A DNA stretch of 64,000 bases from JBHGXV01 sp041920505 (GTDB taxonomy: Bacteria > Bacillota > Bacilli > Brevibacillales > Brevibacillaceae), in contig JBHGXV010000051.1 in assembly GCA_041920505.1 (NCBI GenBank), forward strand, positions 1 through 64,000, written 5' to 3'. Within the stretch, counting starts at the first letter, position 1; each line of letters begins with the position of its first letter. Below are positions 54,578 through 63,823 of the stretch, one piece after another. The notes below the pieces were generated by a model. The model did no database searches. It was not told the DNA's origin and worked only from the letters and a program-made list of their open reading frames with translations. The position numbers and the translations under genes are program-made.

Positions 54578-55279
54578 TTATCGTTGGATCGCCTGGTTGG
54601 CGTTGCGGCTGCGATAGACGACGTAACTGCGCGTGAAGTACGCGATCGGCACGCTCCAGACATGCACCAGGCGGGTAAACGGCCAGATGCCGATGATCGC
54701 AAACGACAACAGGACGTGCAGTTTGAAGCCGAGCGGCACGTCGGCCATCAGCGACGCGTCGGGCGTCAGGGTGAAGATGCCGCGAATCCATGGCGAAATG
54801 GTCTCGCGGTAGTCAAATCCGCCGACCAGCAGGTTGAAGCCAAGCGTGTTGAAGACGCCGATCAACACGTTGGCGAACAGCAGGATGGCGACGAGGATGT
54901 CGCTGGCGTCGCTGGTGACGCGAACCCGCGTCACATTCAGCCGGCGGAACAGCAGAATGGCAATCCCGGCAAGGGTCATCAGGCCGGCCACACCGCCGCC
55001 GTAGACCGCTCCCGCATGGTAGAGTTCTTCGCTTACGCCCAGATGTTCGAGAAACGATTTCGGGATGAACAGCCCGGCGATATGGCCGAAGAAGACGAAG
55101 ACGATCCCGACGTGAAAGAGCATGCTGCCCCAGCGCAAATGCTTTTTCTCCAGAAACTCGCTCGACTTGGCTGTCCAGCCGTACTGGTCCGTGTTGTACC
55201 GGTACACGTGCCCGACGACAAACGTGGTGAGCATCATATACGGGAAGATTACCCAAAGAAACTGGTTCCAGGCATTCAT
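54578..55279 (-). CDS. narI: Respiratory nitrate reductase gamma subunit NarI
   Basis: 233 residues from ATG at 55279, overlapping the narJ stop by 4 nt. It is the di-heme b membrane anchor that takes electrons from quinol. It has five membrane segments. His56 and His66 (LFHVGI, FGHIAG) and His188 and His206 (KLHVLL, LVHVWS) match the known heme ligands. Confidence 0.96.
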   Translation of the reverse strand: MNAWNQFLWVIFPYMMLTTFVVGHVYRYNTDQYGWTAKSSEFLEKKHLRWGSMLFHVGIVFVFFGHIAGLFIPKSFLEHLGVSEELYHAGAVYGGGVAGLMTLAGIAILLFRRLNVTRVRVTSDASDILVAILLFANVLIGVFNTLGFNLLVGGFDYRETISPWIRGIFTLTPDASLMADVPLGFKLHVLLSFAIIGIWPFTRLVHVWSVPIAYFTRSYVVYRSRNANQAIQR

Positions 55280-55851
55280 GGCGCCACCTCCTGTGTACGG
55301 ATAAATTGGTCTGCCGCGATCAGGCAAGCTTCCAGGACCTGTGCGTACGGACTGCCCATCTTGTCAAGTTCTGTCCGGATTTTTTCCATCACGGATGTGT
55401 ACTTGCTAAGCTCCAGCCGGCCAACCTCCGTCGGCGCGAGGGCGAGAAATTCCAGGAAGAGGGGAAGGTAGTCGGGCAACTCCTCTGACGTCAACTCCAG
55501 TCCGACGGCCGCGTACAGCTCTTTTAGTTCGACAAGCACCTGTCCGCGCTCCCGCTCCTCGCCCAGTTGCGAATAGGTCAGGTACAATGCGGTTTTGTCG
55601 CTGAAGTCAAACGTGTTGACATACGCTTCCGCCAGCGCCTCCCGGTCGGTGGCGGCGACATAGTCGAGAAAGCGGCTCAGCCGTTCGACGATCGCCGGGT
55701 CGGACAGTTCGGCCAGTCCGGCGCGGAATTCGTCCACACCGGGCCAGTCCTGTTCCGGATATTGCAGCAGGGAGGACATCAGGTGAAACGCGCGCCGGTT
55801 ATCGTCCATCTCTGCCTCGATAGGAAGGATAGAAGCTGATGTTGTCTCCAT
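55276..55851 (-). CDS. narJ: Nitrate reductase molybdenum cofactor assembly chaperone NarJ
   Basis: 191 residues. The start at 55851 is set by AGGAGG 6 nt upstream, so it overlaps the end of narH by 53 nt; the ATG at 55809 has no such site. It is a TorD-like helical chaperone (LMSSLLQYPEQDW, DYLPLFLEFLALAP) that helps insert cofactor into NarG. Confidence 0.93.
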   Translation of the reverse strand: METTSASILPIEAEMDDNRRAFHLMSSLLQYPEQDWPGVDEFRAGLAELSDPAIVERLSRFLDYVAATDREALAEAYVNTFDFSDKTALYLTYSQLGEERERGQVLVELKELYAAVGLELTSEELPDYLPLFLEFLALAPTEVGRLELSKYTSVMEKIRTELDKMGSPYAQVLEACLIAADQFIRTQEVAP

Positions 55852-57331
55852 GGTAACCTCCTACTTCGCACGAATTGCAAGACGCCGCGAAATCGTAACC
55901 GGCCAACCCTTGTTCGCTGTACAGGTTCATGTACTCTTCCTTGTGCGCCACCGGGATGACGAAGCGATCCTCGTACTTGGCGATGGCCAACAGACGGTAC
56001 ATCTCTTCCACCATCTGTTCGTCCATGCCCAGATCGTAAATCACCTTCAGGTTCGGCTGTTTGCCGGTGCTCACGGCGCGCATGTACTGGCGCATCGCCG
56101 CCATCCGTCCAAGCACGGTGGTGATCACACGGGTGTCTCCCGCCGTCAGCATGTTGGCCAAAAACTGTACCGGTATGCGCATCTGGTGGATCGCCGGGAA
56201 GATGTCGTCCGGATTGAACGCGCTGCCCTGGCCTTCAAACACGTTCATGATCGGGCTGAGCGGCGGCACGTACCACACCATCGGCAGCGTGCGGTATTCC
56301 GGATGAAGCGGCAGGGCAATGCCGTACTTGATCGCCAGTTTGTAGATCGGCGACTTGCGCGCCGCCTCAAGCCAGTCATCCGAAATGCCGTCCCGCTTGG
56401 CCTGCTCGATCACCGCCGGATCGTTCGGATCGAGGAACAGGCCAAGCTGTGCCTTGTACAAGTCTTTCTCATCCGGCGTCGAGGCCGCTTCCTGTACGCG
56501 GTCGGCGTCGTAGAGCAGGATGCCCAGGTAGCGAATCCGGCCGGTGCAGGTCTCGGAGCAGACCGTCGGCAACCCGGCCTCGATCCTCGGGAAGCAGAGC
56601 GTGCACTTCTCCGCCTTTTGCGTCTGCCAGTTGAAGTAGACTTTTTTGTACGGGCAGCCGGTCATGCAGTAGCGCCAGCCCCGGCAGGCTTCCTGGTCGA
56701 CCAGCACGATCCCGTCTTCGTCCCGCTTGTACATCGCGCCGGACGGGCAAGAGGCGACGCAACCCGGGTTGAGACAGTGTTCGCAAATGCGGGGCAGGTA
56801 CATCATGAACGCCTGTTCGAACTCCATCCGCACCTGTTCTTCCAGTTGCGCCAGGTTCGGGTCACGCGGACCGGTTTCGTGCGCGCCTGCCAGGTCGTCG
56901 TCCCAGTTCGGCCCCCACTTGATGTCCATGTACTCGCCGGTGATCCGCGACACCGGGCGGGCGACGGGCTGGTGCTTCCGCTCCGGGCTGTTGGTCAGAT
57001 GCTCGTAGTCGTAGGTCCACGGCTCGTAGTAATCGTCAATCGTCGGCATATCCGGGTTGTAGAAAATCTTGGCCAGAGCCAGTTTGTTGATTTTGCTGCC
57101 GGAGCGCAGTTCCAGCTTGCCGTTTTTCAGAACCCAGCCGCCTTTGTGCTTCTCCTGGTTCTCCCACTCGATGGGATAACCCACCCCCGGCTTGGTCTCC
57201 ACGTTGTTGAACCAGATGTACTCTGCGCCGGGGCGGTTGGTCCAGGTATTTTTGCAGGTGACGCTGCACGTGTGACAGCCGATACATTTGTCGAGGTTCA
57301 TCACCATTGCGACTTGTGCTTTAATTTTCAA
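55799..57331 (-). CDS. narH: Respiratory nitrate reductase beta subunit NarH
   Basis: 510 residues. It carries four Fe-S clusters: Cys16, 19, 22, 26 in KCIGCHTCSVTCK; CEHCLNPGCVASCPSGA; CRGWRYCMTGCPYKKVY, where Trp marks the 3Fe-4S site; and CTLCFPRIE with CSETCTGRIR. It passes electrons from NarI to NarG. It overlaps narG by 11 nt. Confidence 0.97.
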   Translation of the reverse strand: MKIKAQVAMVMNLDKCIGCHTCSVTCKNTWTNRPGAEYIWFNNVETKPGVGYPIEWENQEKHKGGWVLKNGKLELRSGSKINKLALAKIFYNPDMPTIDDYYEPWTYDYEHLTNSPERKHQPVARPVSRITGEYMDIKWGPNWDDDLAGAHETGPRDPNLAQLEEQVRMEFEQAFMMYLPRICEHCLNPGCVASCPSGAMYKRDEDGIVLVDQEACRGWRYCMTGCPYKKVYFNWQTQKAEKCTLCFPRIEAGLPTVCSETCTGRIRYLGILLYDADRVQEAASTPDEKDLYKAQLGLFLDPNDPAVIEQAKRDGISDDWLEAARKSPIYKLAIKYGIALPLHPEYRTLPMVWYVPPLSPIMNVFEGQGSAFNPDDIFPAIHQMRIPVQFLANMLTAGDTRVITTVLGRMAAMRQYMRAVSTGKQPNLKVIYDLGMDEQMVEEMYRLLAIAKYEDRFVIPVAHKEEYMNLYSEQGLAGYDFAASCNSCEVGGYHGDNISFYPSYRGRDGR

Positions 57332-60300
57332 GCCACGACACCTCCTTCAACTTCCGGACGGCCACGTAGATATCGCGTTGGTTTCCGATCGGGCCGTAGT
57401 AGTTAAATCCATAGCTCAGTTGCGCGTAGCCGCCGACCACCTGCGTCGGTTTCACGTGGATTTTCGTCGGGCTGTTGTGCGTGCCGCCGCGTTCGTGGGT
57501 AATCGTCGAACCGGGTACGTTGATGTGCTTGTCCTGCGCATGGTACATGAACATGGTGCCGCGCGGCATCCGGTGGCTGACGACGGCGCGGGCGACGACG
57601 ACACCGTTGCGGTTGTAGACTTCCACCCAGTCGTTGTCCTTGATGCCCGCTTCTTCGGCGTCCTTGTGGTTGATCCAGACGTTCGGGCCGCCCCGGAACA
57701 AGGTCAGCATCGTCAGGTTGTCCTGGTAGGTGCTGTGGATGTTCCACTTGCCGTGCGGGGTCAGGTAGCGCAATGTCACTTCTTTTTCCTGCGTCAGCGG
57801 CCGGCGGTCTTTGTGGCCGAACACCATTTTCGGCAGGGTCGGCTTGTAGATCGGGAACCCTTCGCCGTACTCCAGCAGGATTTCGTGATCGAGGTAGAAG
57901 TGTTGACGACCGGTCAAGGTGCGGAACGGCACCAGGCGTTCAATGCTGGTGGTAAACGGCGAGTAGCGCCGGTTCCCTTTGTTGGAGCCGCTGAAGACAG
58001 GAGTCGGAATCACCTGGCGCGGCTGTACGGTGATATCGGCAAACGTGAACGTTTCCCCTGCGCGCTCTTCGGCCAGGTCTTTCAATTCCACGCCGGTCTT
58101 CTTCTCTTCCGCTTCCCACGCCTTCATCGCCACCTGCCCGTTGGTGGCGCTGGACAGCCGCAGGATCGCTTCCGCCGCGTCACGGGCGTTTTCGATGCTC
58201 GGCATGCCTTGGGACGCGCCCTGCAGTTGGACGGTGCCGTTGATCTTTTTCAACTGTTCATACTGTTCGGCCACCGGGAAGGAAATGCCGTGCGCGCCGA
58301 CAGGATTTTTTTCCAAAAGCGGCCCCAGACCGATAAACTTCTCGTAAATTTGCGTGTAATTGCGCTCGACGATGAACAGCCTCGGCATCGTCTTGCCCGG
58401 GATCGGCTCCACTTCGCCCTTGCGCCAGTCGCGTACTTTGCCAAACGGCTGCGCCAGCTCATCCGGCGAGTCGTGCAATAGCGGCGAGGCGACGATGTCT
58501 TTTTGCGGTTGCGGCAGGTGTTCTTTGGCCATCTGCGAAAAGGCTTTGGCCAGTCCTTTGAAAATATCCCAGTCGGAGCGGGCTTCCCACGGCGGGTTGA
58601 TCGCCGGGTTGAACGGATGCACGAACGGGTGCATATCCGTACTGCTCAGGTCGTGTTTCTCGTACCAGGTGGCCGCCGGCAGTACGATGTCGGAGTAAAG
58701 CGCCGTGCCCGCCATGCGGAAATCGAGGCTGACCAACAGATCCAGCTTGCCTTCCGGCGCCTTGTCGCGCCACTTCACCTCGGCCGGTTTGAAGTCGGCG
58801 TTGTCTTCCGACATGAGGCCGTTGGACGTGCCAAGCAGATACTTGAGGAAGTATTCGTGCCCTTTTCCTGAACTGGAGATCAGGTTGGAGCGCCAGACGA
58901 ACAGGGCGCGCGGGTAGTTGACCGGATTGTCCGGGTCTTCCACGGCGAAGCGCATCTTTTCCTGCTTCAGCTCGTTGACAACATACTGGATGATCTCTTC
59001 CGGCGTCTTCGCTCCCGCCTTCTTCGCTTCTTCGGCCAACGTAAGCGAGTTGCGGTCAAACTGCGGGTAGGACGGCAGCCAACCGAGACGGGCGGCCAGT
59101 ACGTTGTAGTCGGCCGGGTGCTGGTAACGCGGTTTGTCGACAGTGGCCGCGGTCAGTTCGCCCAGCGGAAGCTCCTCGTGCCGCCACTGATCGGTGGCGA
59201 AATAGTAGAACGACGTCGCGTTTTGCAGACGCGGCGGCATCGACCAGTCGCGGGCAAACGCGATGCTGCCCCAGCCTTCGATCGGGCGCAATTTTTCCTG
59301 GCCGACGTAGTGAGCCCAGCCGCCGCCGTTGACGCCTTGCGAGCCGGTCAAAAGCACGAGGTTCAGGATGGAGCGGTAAATCGTGTCTCCGTTGAACCAG
59401 TGGTTGATCCCCGCGCCCATGATGATCATCGAACGGCCGTTGGTGTCGACGGCATTTTGCGCAAACTCGCGGGCGATTTGGGTCACCAGTTTGGCCTTGA
59501 CGTTGGTGTACTTCTCCTGCCATGCCGGCGTGTACGGTTTCGGATCGTCGTAGTTTTTCGGATAGTCGCCAGGGAGTCCCCGGTCGATGCCGTAGTGCGC
59601 CAGCATCAGGTCAAAGACGGTGGTGACGAAGACTGTCTCGTCGCCTTTTTGCAATTTCTTCACCGGCACGGAACGGGTGAGCAGGCTGCGCTCGCCTTCG
59701 TCAAAGTACGGCAGGTTGACAGTCACCACTTCGTCTTCGCTGCCCAAAAGCGTCATCACCGGGTCGATCGGGTTGCCGTGTTCGTCCTCCAGTTTCAGGT
59801 TCCACTTGCCCTTGTCGCCCCAGCGGTGGCCGATGGTGCCGTTCGGAACGCTGAATTGCCCGTTGTTGCCGTTTAGCACCACCGGTTTCCATTCGGCGTG
59901 GTTCAGCGGCAGGTCGAGGTCGTCGGCCAGCAGGAACCGGTCGGTGACAAACCCGTTTTGGTACGGTTTCAGCCTGATCAAAAACGGCAGGTCGGTGTAT
60001 TGTTTCGCGTAGCTAAGGAAGTAGTCGGTCGGATTGTCGACGTAAAACTCTTTCATGATGACATGGGTCATCGCCTGGGCCAGCGCGGCGTCGGAACCGG
60101 GGTTTACGGCGAGCCAGTTGTCGGCGAACTTGACGTTTTCCGCGTAGTCCGGGCTGACCGCCACCACTTTCGTTCCCTTGTAACGGACCTCTGTCATGAA
60201 GTGGGCGTCAGGCGTGCGGGTCATCGGCACGTTGGACCCCCACATCATGATGTAACCGGCGTTGTACCAGTCACTGCTCTCCGGCACGTCGGTCTGCTCG

Positions 60301-61007
60301 CCCCAGATTTGCGGCGACGCCGGCGGCAGGTCGGCGTACCAGTCGTAGAAACTGAGCATCGGCGCGCCGACGAGGGAAAGGAACCGGGCACCGGACGCGT
60401 AGCTGACCATCGACATCGCCGGGATGGGCGTAAATCCGGCGATCCGGTCCGGGCCGTATTTCTTGATCGTGTACAACATCGACGCGGAAATGATTTCGTA
60501 CACGACATCCCAGGAGGCGCGTACGAAGCCGCCTTTTCCCCGCGCCTGTTTGTAGGCGCGCGATTTTTCCGGGTCTTCCACGATGCTTTTCCAGGCGTCC
60601 ACCGGGTTTTGGCTCTGGGCCATGGCTTCGCGCCAGAACTGCAGCAGCTTGCCTCGGATGTACGGGTATTTCACGCGCAGCGGGCTGTACACGTACCAGG
60701 AGAAGCTGGCGCCGCGCGGACAGCCGCGCGGTTCAAACTCCGGCATGTCGGGCCCGCAGCTCGGATAGTCGGTTTGCTGGTTTTCCCAGGTGATAATCCC
60801 GTCCTTGACAAACACTTTCCAACTGCAGGAGCCGGTGCAGTTGACGCCGTGCGTAGTGCGGACGACTTTGTCGTGCTGCCAGCGCCGGCGGTACACCTTT
60901 TCCCACTCGCGGTCTTGCGGCTGTAGTTGACTCCAACCGTCGGAGTAACGTTCGCTTGGTCGGAAGAAACGCAATCGCTTCAACAGAGGAGGCAGTTTTC
61001 GTTTCAT
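57321..61007 (-). CDS. narG: Respiratory nitrate reductase alpha subunit NarG
   Basis: 1228 residues. It is the molybdopterin subunit that reduces nitrate to nitrite on the cytoplasmic side. The FS0 cluster ligands His53, Cys57, Cys61 and Cys96 (THGVNCTGSCSWK, EPRGCPRG) are present. Further motifs are WGSNVPMTRTPDAHF, the region of the Mo ligand Asp, and GAGINHWFNGD. It has no twin-arginine signal. AAAGGGG precedes the ATG. Confidence 0.98.
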   Translation of the reverse strand: MKRKLPPLLKRLRFFRPSERYSDGWSQLQPQDREWEKVYRRRWQHDKVVRTTHGVNCTGSCSWKVFVKDGIITWENQQTDYPSCGPDMPEFEPRGCPRGASFSWYVYSPLRVKYPYIRGKLLQFWREAMAQSQNPVDAWKSIVEDPEKSRAYKQARGKGGFVRASWDVVYEIISASMLYTIKKYGPDRIAGFTPIPAMSMVSYASGARFLSLVGAPMLSFYDWYADLPPASPQIWGEQTDVPESSDWYNAGYIMMWGSNVPMTRTPDAHFMTEVRYKGTKVVAVSPDYAENVKFADNWLAVNPGSDAALAQAMTHVIMKEFYVDNPTDYFLSYAKQYTDLPFLIRLKPYQNGFVTDRFLLADDLDLPLNHAEWKPVVLNGNNGQFSVPNGTIGHRWGDKGKWNLKLEDEHGNPIDPVMTLLGSEDEVVTVNLPYFDEGERSLLTRSVPVKKLQKGDETVFVTTVFDLMLAHYGIDRGLPGDYPKNYDDPKPYTPAWQEKYTNVKAKLVTQIAREFAQNAVDTNGRSMIIMGAGINHWFNGDTIYRSILNLVLLTGSQGVNGGGWAHYVGQEKLRPIEGWGSIAFARDWSMPPRLQNATSFYYFATDQWRHEELPLGELTAATVDKPRYQHPADYNVLAARLGWLPSYPQFDRNSLTLAEEAKKAGAKTPEEIIQYVVNELKQEKMRFAVEDPDNPVNYPRALFVWRSNLISSSGKGHEYFLKYLLGTSNGLMSEDNADFKPAEVKWRDKAPEGKLDLLVSLDFRMAGTALYSDIVLPAATWYEKHDLSSTDMHPFVHPFNPAINPPWEARSDWDIFKGLAKAFSQMAKEHLPQPQKDIVASPLLHDSPDELAQPFGKVRDWRKGEVEPIPGKTMPRLFIVERNYTQIYEKFIGLGPLLEKNPVGAHGISFPVAEQYEQLKKINGTVQLQGASQGMPSIENARDAAEAILRLSSATNGQVAMKAWEAEEKKTGVELKDLAEERAGETFTFADITVQPRQVIPTPVFSGSNKGNRRYSPFTTSIERLVPFRTLTGRQHFYLDHEILLEYGEGFPIYKPTLPKMVFGHKDRRPLTQEKEVTLRYLTPHGKWNIHSTYQDNLTMLTLFRGGPNVWINHKDAEEAGIKDNDWVEVYNRNGVVVARAVVSHRMPRGTMFMYHAQDKHINVPGSTITHERGGTHNSPTKIHVKPTQVVGGYAQLSYGFNYYGPIGNQRDIYVAVRKLKEVSWLEN

Positions 61008-61075
61008 CGTGTATCCCCTTTCCCGTGGTCAATCGAAGGTAAAGCTGGTGAATATCATGCTTAACGTCTAAACCC

Positions 61076-61142
61076 AGTCTACCGCTGGACATTGGCGGAT
61101 GTTTATCGGAGAATTCCCTGAGTTTGACCGGGAAAATCCCTG
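61076..61142 (-). promoter_or_regulatory. narG promoter with two tandem NreC-like operators
   Basis: Sites at 61107-61120 (CGGAGAATTCCCTG) and 61129-61142 (CGGGAAAATCCCTG), 22 bp apart, two helical turns. The nearer site is 35 bp, centre to centre, upstream of TAGACT (61076-61081, minus strand). No -35 is seen. The leader to the narG ATG is about 60 nt. Confidence 0.68.
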
Positions 61143-61147
61143 AAATT

Positions 61148-61162
61148 TGAACAACGTGTTCA
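61148..61162. promoter_or_regulatory. Additional palindrome upstream of narG
   Basis: TGAACA-ACG-TGTTCA, a perfect 6-3-6 inverted repeat, 20 bp beyond the distal NreC-like site. It shares the core AACA-N3-TGTT with the palindrome at 49045-49061. The binding protein is unknown. Confidence 0.45.
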
Positions 61163-61168
61163 CAATTG

Positions 61169-61202
61169 CAACTCCCCGATGCCACAAGGCCCCGGGGAGT
61201 TG
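61169..61202 (-). terminator. Hairpin after narK1, no U-tract
   Basis: Perfect 10-bp stem CAACTCCCCG / CGGGGAGTTG directly after the narK1 stop, with a 14-nt loop. The following minus-strand bases are CAATTG. It is probably a terminator or 3' barrier before the narG promoter. Confidence 0.6.
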
Positions 61203-61206
61203 ATCG

Positions 61207-62418
61207 TTACATCGCTTTAGGCAACGGTTTGTTCGCGGTCGCTTCCTTCTTCCACGCTTTTTGCAAGCCGATGAGAAAGAACATCGCGATCAGCGTCGTG
61301 GCAGCGAACCACCAGAATCCGTACGAGTAGGAGCCGGTGATGCTTTTCAGCGTCCCCAGGATATTCGGTACGAAGAATCCGCCCAAACCGCCGGCGGCTC
61401 CGACAAACCCGGTCATGATGCCCACTTCTTGGGGAAATCGGGTGGGTATCACCTGGAAGGTAGCGCCGTTGGCGATCCCGAAGATCATCAGGGTGATGAA
61501 CAACAGCGTGAGAGCCACCATCACCGGCGGCAGCAATCCGACACAACCCAGCACCAGCGTAGACGCGCCAAACAGTTTTACCAGCATGTTCACCCCGCCG
61601 AGGCGATCGGCCAGCCAGCCGCCAATCGGACGGACGAAGCTGCCGGCAAACACCACCAGTGTGACGAAGTCACCTGCGGTTACCTTGCTGACCTGGTATT
61701 GGTCGACGAAAAACAACCCGAGGTAGTTGGTCAAGCCGACGAATCCGCCGAACGTCAAACTGTAGAAGAAGCTGAACAGCCAGGTTTCCTTGTACTTGAC
61801 GATCGACAGGTAAGCTCCCAGCGTCTGCGGTTTCGGCGCATCCGGACAATCCTTGGCGAAAATCGCGAAGACGATGAAGGCCGCCGCGAGCGGGATCAGC
61901 GCCAGTCCGAAGACGCCGTGCCAGCCGAACGTTTCAGCCAGGCGGGGGGCAAACAGCGTCGCCAACACGGTTCCGCTGTTGCCGGCGCCGGCGATCCCCA
62001 TTGCCAGTCCCTGGTGTTCGGGAGGGTACCACCGGCTGGCCAGCGGCAGCGCGACGGCGAAACTGGCTCCGGCTACGCCAAGCAGGAAGCCGAAAGCGTG
62101 CACTTCGTCCAGCGAATTTCCATACAGCCATCCCCACAACAGCGGGATCATAGTGATCAGCATCCCGATCAGGCCCATGCGTTTGCCGCCAAAGCGGTCC
62201 GCCAACAAGCCCATCGGAATGCGCAGGAGCGCGCCGCCCAGGACCGGAATCCCGACCATCAGCCCTTTCTCCGCCGGGGTGAGGTTAAAATCCTGGACGA
62301 TGAAGGTGGCGGTGGCCCCCAGCATCGTCCAAATCATGAAACTGACGTCAAAGTACAGGAAGGATGAAAGCAGCGTCGGCAAATGTCCGCTTTTCAAAAA
62401 ACTTTTCGGCGGTACCAT
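61207..62418 (-). CDS. narK: MFS nitrate/nitrite transporter, NarK/NasA family (first type)
   Basis: 403 residues with about 12 membrane segments. It has the MFS loop GLLADRFGGKRMG and nitrate signatures AGAGNSGTVLA (segment 5) and GFVGAAGGLGGFFVPN (segment 11). It is of the shorter type often linked to nitrate/H+ symport. It follows the second narK gene by 23 nt, so the two are one operon. GAGGTG precedes the ATG. Confidence 0.9.
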   Translation of the reverse strand: MVPPKSFLKSGHLPTLLSSFLYFDVSFMIWTMLGATATFIVQDFNLTPAEKGLMVGIPVLGGALLRIPMGLLADRFGGKRMGLIGMLITMIPLLWGWLYGNSLDEVHAFGFLLGVAGASFAVALPLASRWYPPEHQGLAMGIAGAGNSGTVLATLFAPRLAETFGWHGVFGLALIPLAAAFIVFAIFAKDCPDAPKPQTLGAYLSIVKYKETWLFSFFYSLTFGGFVGLTNYLGLFFVDQYQVSKVTAGDFVTLVVFAGSFVRPIGGWLADRLGGVNMLVKLFGASTLVLGCVGLLPPVMVALTLLFITLMIFGIANGATFQVIPTRFPQEVGIMTGFVGAAGGLGGFFVPNILGTLKSITGSYSYGFWWFAATTLIAMFFLIGLQKAWKKEATANKPLPKAM

Positions 62419-62441
62419 TCTTCTTCACCTCTGTGGGTTGG

Positions 62442-63761
62442 TTAACATTTGATCTCGGCGTTTTTGCGAGCGTACCAGTACCACGTGATGAGGAGACTGA
62501 TCGCGTAATACGCGATGAAGGCATACAACGCGCCATTCGGAGAACCGGTGGCCTCGATCGACCAGCCAAACGTTTTCGGGATAAAGAACGCGCCATATGC
62601 GGCAATCGCGGCGGTGAACCCGAGTACCGGAGCGGCTTCTTTTTCATTGAAGATCACCGGAATCATGCGGAACGTCGAACCGTTGGCGATCCCCGTGGTG
62701 ACGAACAGCACCATGAACATCAGGAAAAATCCGGTAAAGTTGTGCGCACCCATGAAGTAGATGACGCCCAGCGTCGCCGCGATCATCGCGATGATGTCCC
62801 AATAGGTTACGCGAGCGCCGCCCACCTTGTCCGACAGCCATCCCCCGACCGGACGGATCAGCGCGCCGACGAGCGGCCCGAGGAAGGCGAACTGAAGCGG
62901 GTTGACATCCGGGAATTGCGACTTGATCAGCAGCGGGAAGGCAGCCGAGTAACCGATGAACGAACCGAAGCACATGGTGTACAGCCAGGTCATCAGCCAC
63001 ATGTGTTTCCGTTTGAAGATCACGAATTGTTCCTTGAGCGACGCCTTGGCTGTCGGCAGGTTGTTCATGCCGAACATGGCGGCGACGGTGGTCAACGCAA
63101 TCGGGATGACCCAGACGAATGCCGCGTTTTGCAACCATACCTGTTTGGTGACGCCCGCCTGCGTCAGGGTTTGCGGGTCGCCGCCCAGCGCGCCAAAGAT
63201 CCCCGCCGTGATCACCAGCGGACCGACGAACTGAATAACGCTGACGCCGAGGTTGCCCAGACCGGCGTTGAGGCCGAGCGCGGTCCCTTTCACCTTTTTT
63301 GGGAAGAAGAAGCTGATGTTGGCCATCGACGAAGAGAAGTTGCCGCCGCCGAAGCCGCACAGGGCCGCGAGAATGGCCATCTCTGTAAACGAGGTCGTCG
63401 GGTCTTGCACGGCCAGCCCGATCCCGATCGCCGGGATCAACAGGGACGCGGTACTGATCACCGTCCAGTTGCGGCCGCCGAAAATCGGCACGACGAACGA
63501 GTAGAAAATTCGCAGGGTGGCGCCGGACAGACCGGGCAGCGCCGCCAGGGTGAACAACTCTTCCGTGGTGAACTTGAATCCGGCGCTGTTCAGGTTGACA
63601 GCGACCACCGACCAGATTTGCCAGACGGCAAAGGATAACAGCAGTGCGGGAATCGAAATCCACAGGTTCCGATTCGCCACCTTCTTGCCTTCCGCTTCCC
63701 AGAACGCCGGATTTTCCGGTTCCCATCTGACGGAAGGCGAACTCTTCTGGACTGCTTGCAT
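62442..63761 (-). CDS. narK2: MFS nitrate/nitrite transporter, NarK family (second type)
   Basis: 439 residues. A soluble N-terminus (about 1-32) is followed by 12 membrane segments. Signatures are LNAGLGNLGVSVIQ and GFTAAIAAYGAFFIPK, plus GGWLSDKVGGARVT. Sequence is closer to E. coli NarK, a nitrate/nitrite exchanger. GAGGAGG lies 8 nt before the ATG. It is the first gene of the narK pair. Confidence 0.9.
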   Translation of the reverse strand: MQAVQKSSPSVRWEPENPAFWEAEGKKVANRNLWISIPALLLSFAVWQIWSVVAVNLNSAGFKFTTEELFTLAALPGLSGATLRIFYSFVVPIFGGRNWTVISTASLLIPAIGIGLAVQDPTTSFTEMAILAALCGFGGGNFSSSMANISFFFPKKVKGTALGLNAGLGNLGVSVIQFVGPLVITAGIFGALGGDPQTLTQAGVTKQVWLQNAAFVWVIPIALTTVAAMFGMNNLPTAKASLKEQFVIFKRKHMWLMTWLYTMCFGSFIGYSAAFPLLIKSQFPDVNPLQFAFLGPLVGALIRPVGGWLSDKVGGARVTYWDIIAMIAATLGVIYFMGAHNFTGFFLMFMVLFVTTGIANGSTFRMIPVIFNEKEAAPVLGFTAAIAAYGAFFIPKTFGWSIEATGSPNGALYAFIAYYAISLLITWYWYARKNAEIKC

Positions 63762-63823
63762 GATCGTTTCCTCCTCGCTCCCAGAATCATGTGATAGATA
63801 GGAGTTATCTGTTTCCTGTCTTC

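Noticed and set aside
61148..61162. LexA (SOS) box upstream of narG
   Set aside because: GAAC and GTTC are separated by 5 nt rather than 4, and the outer bases do not fit the Bacillus LexA consensus.
63789..63804. Fnr-type site before the narK pair
   Set aside because: Only one TGTGA half-site is present; the second half does not match TCACA.
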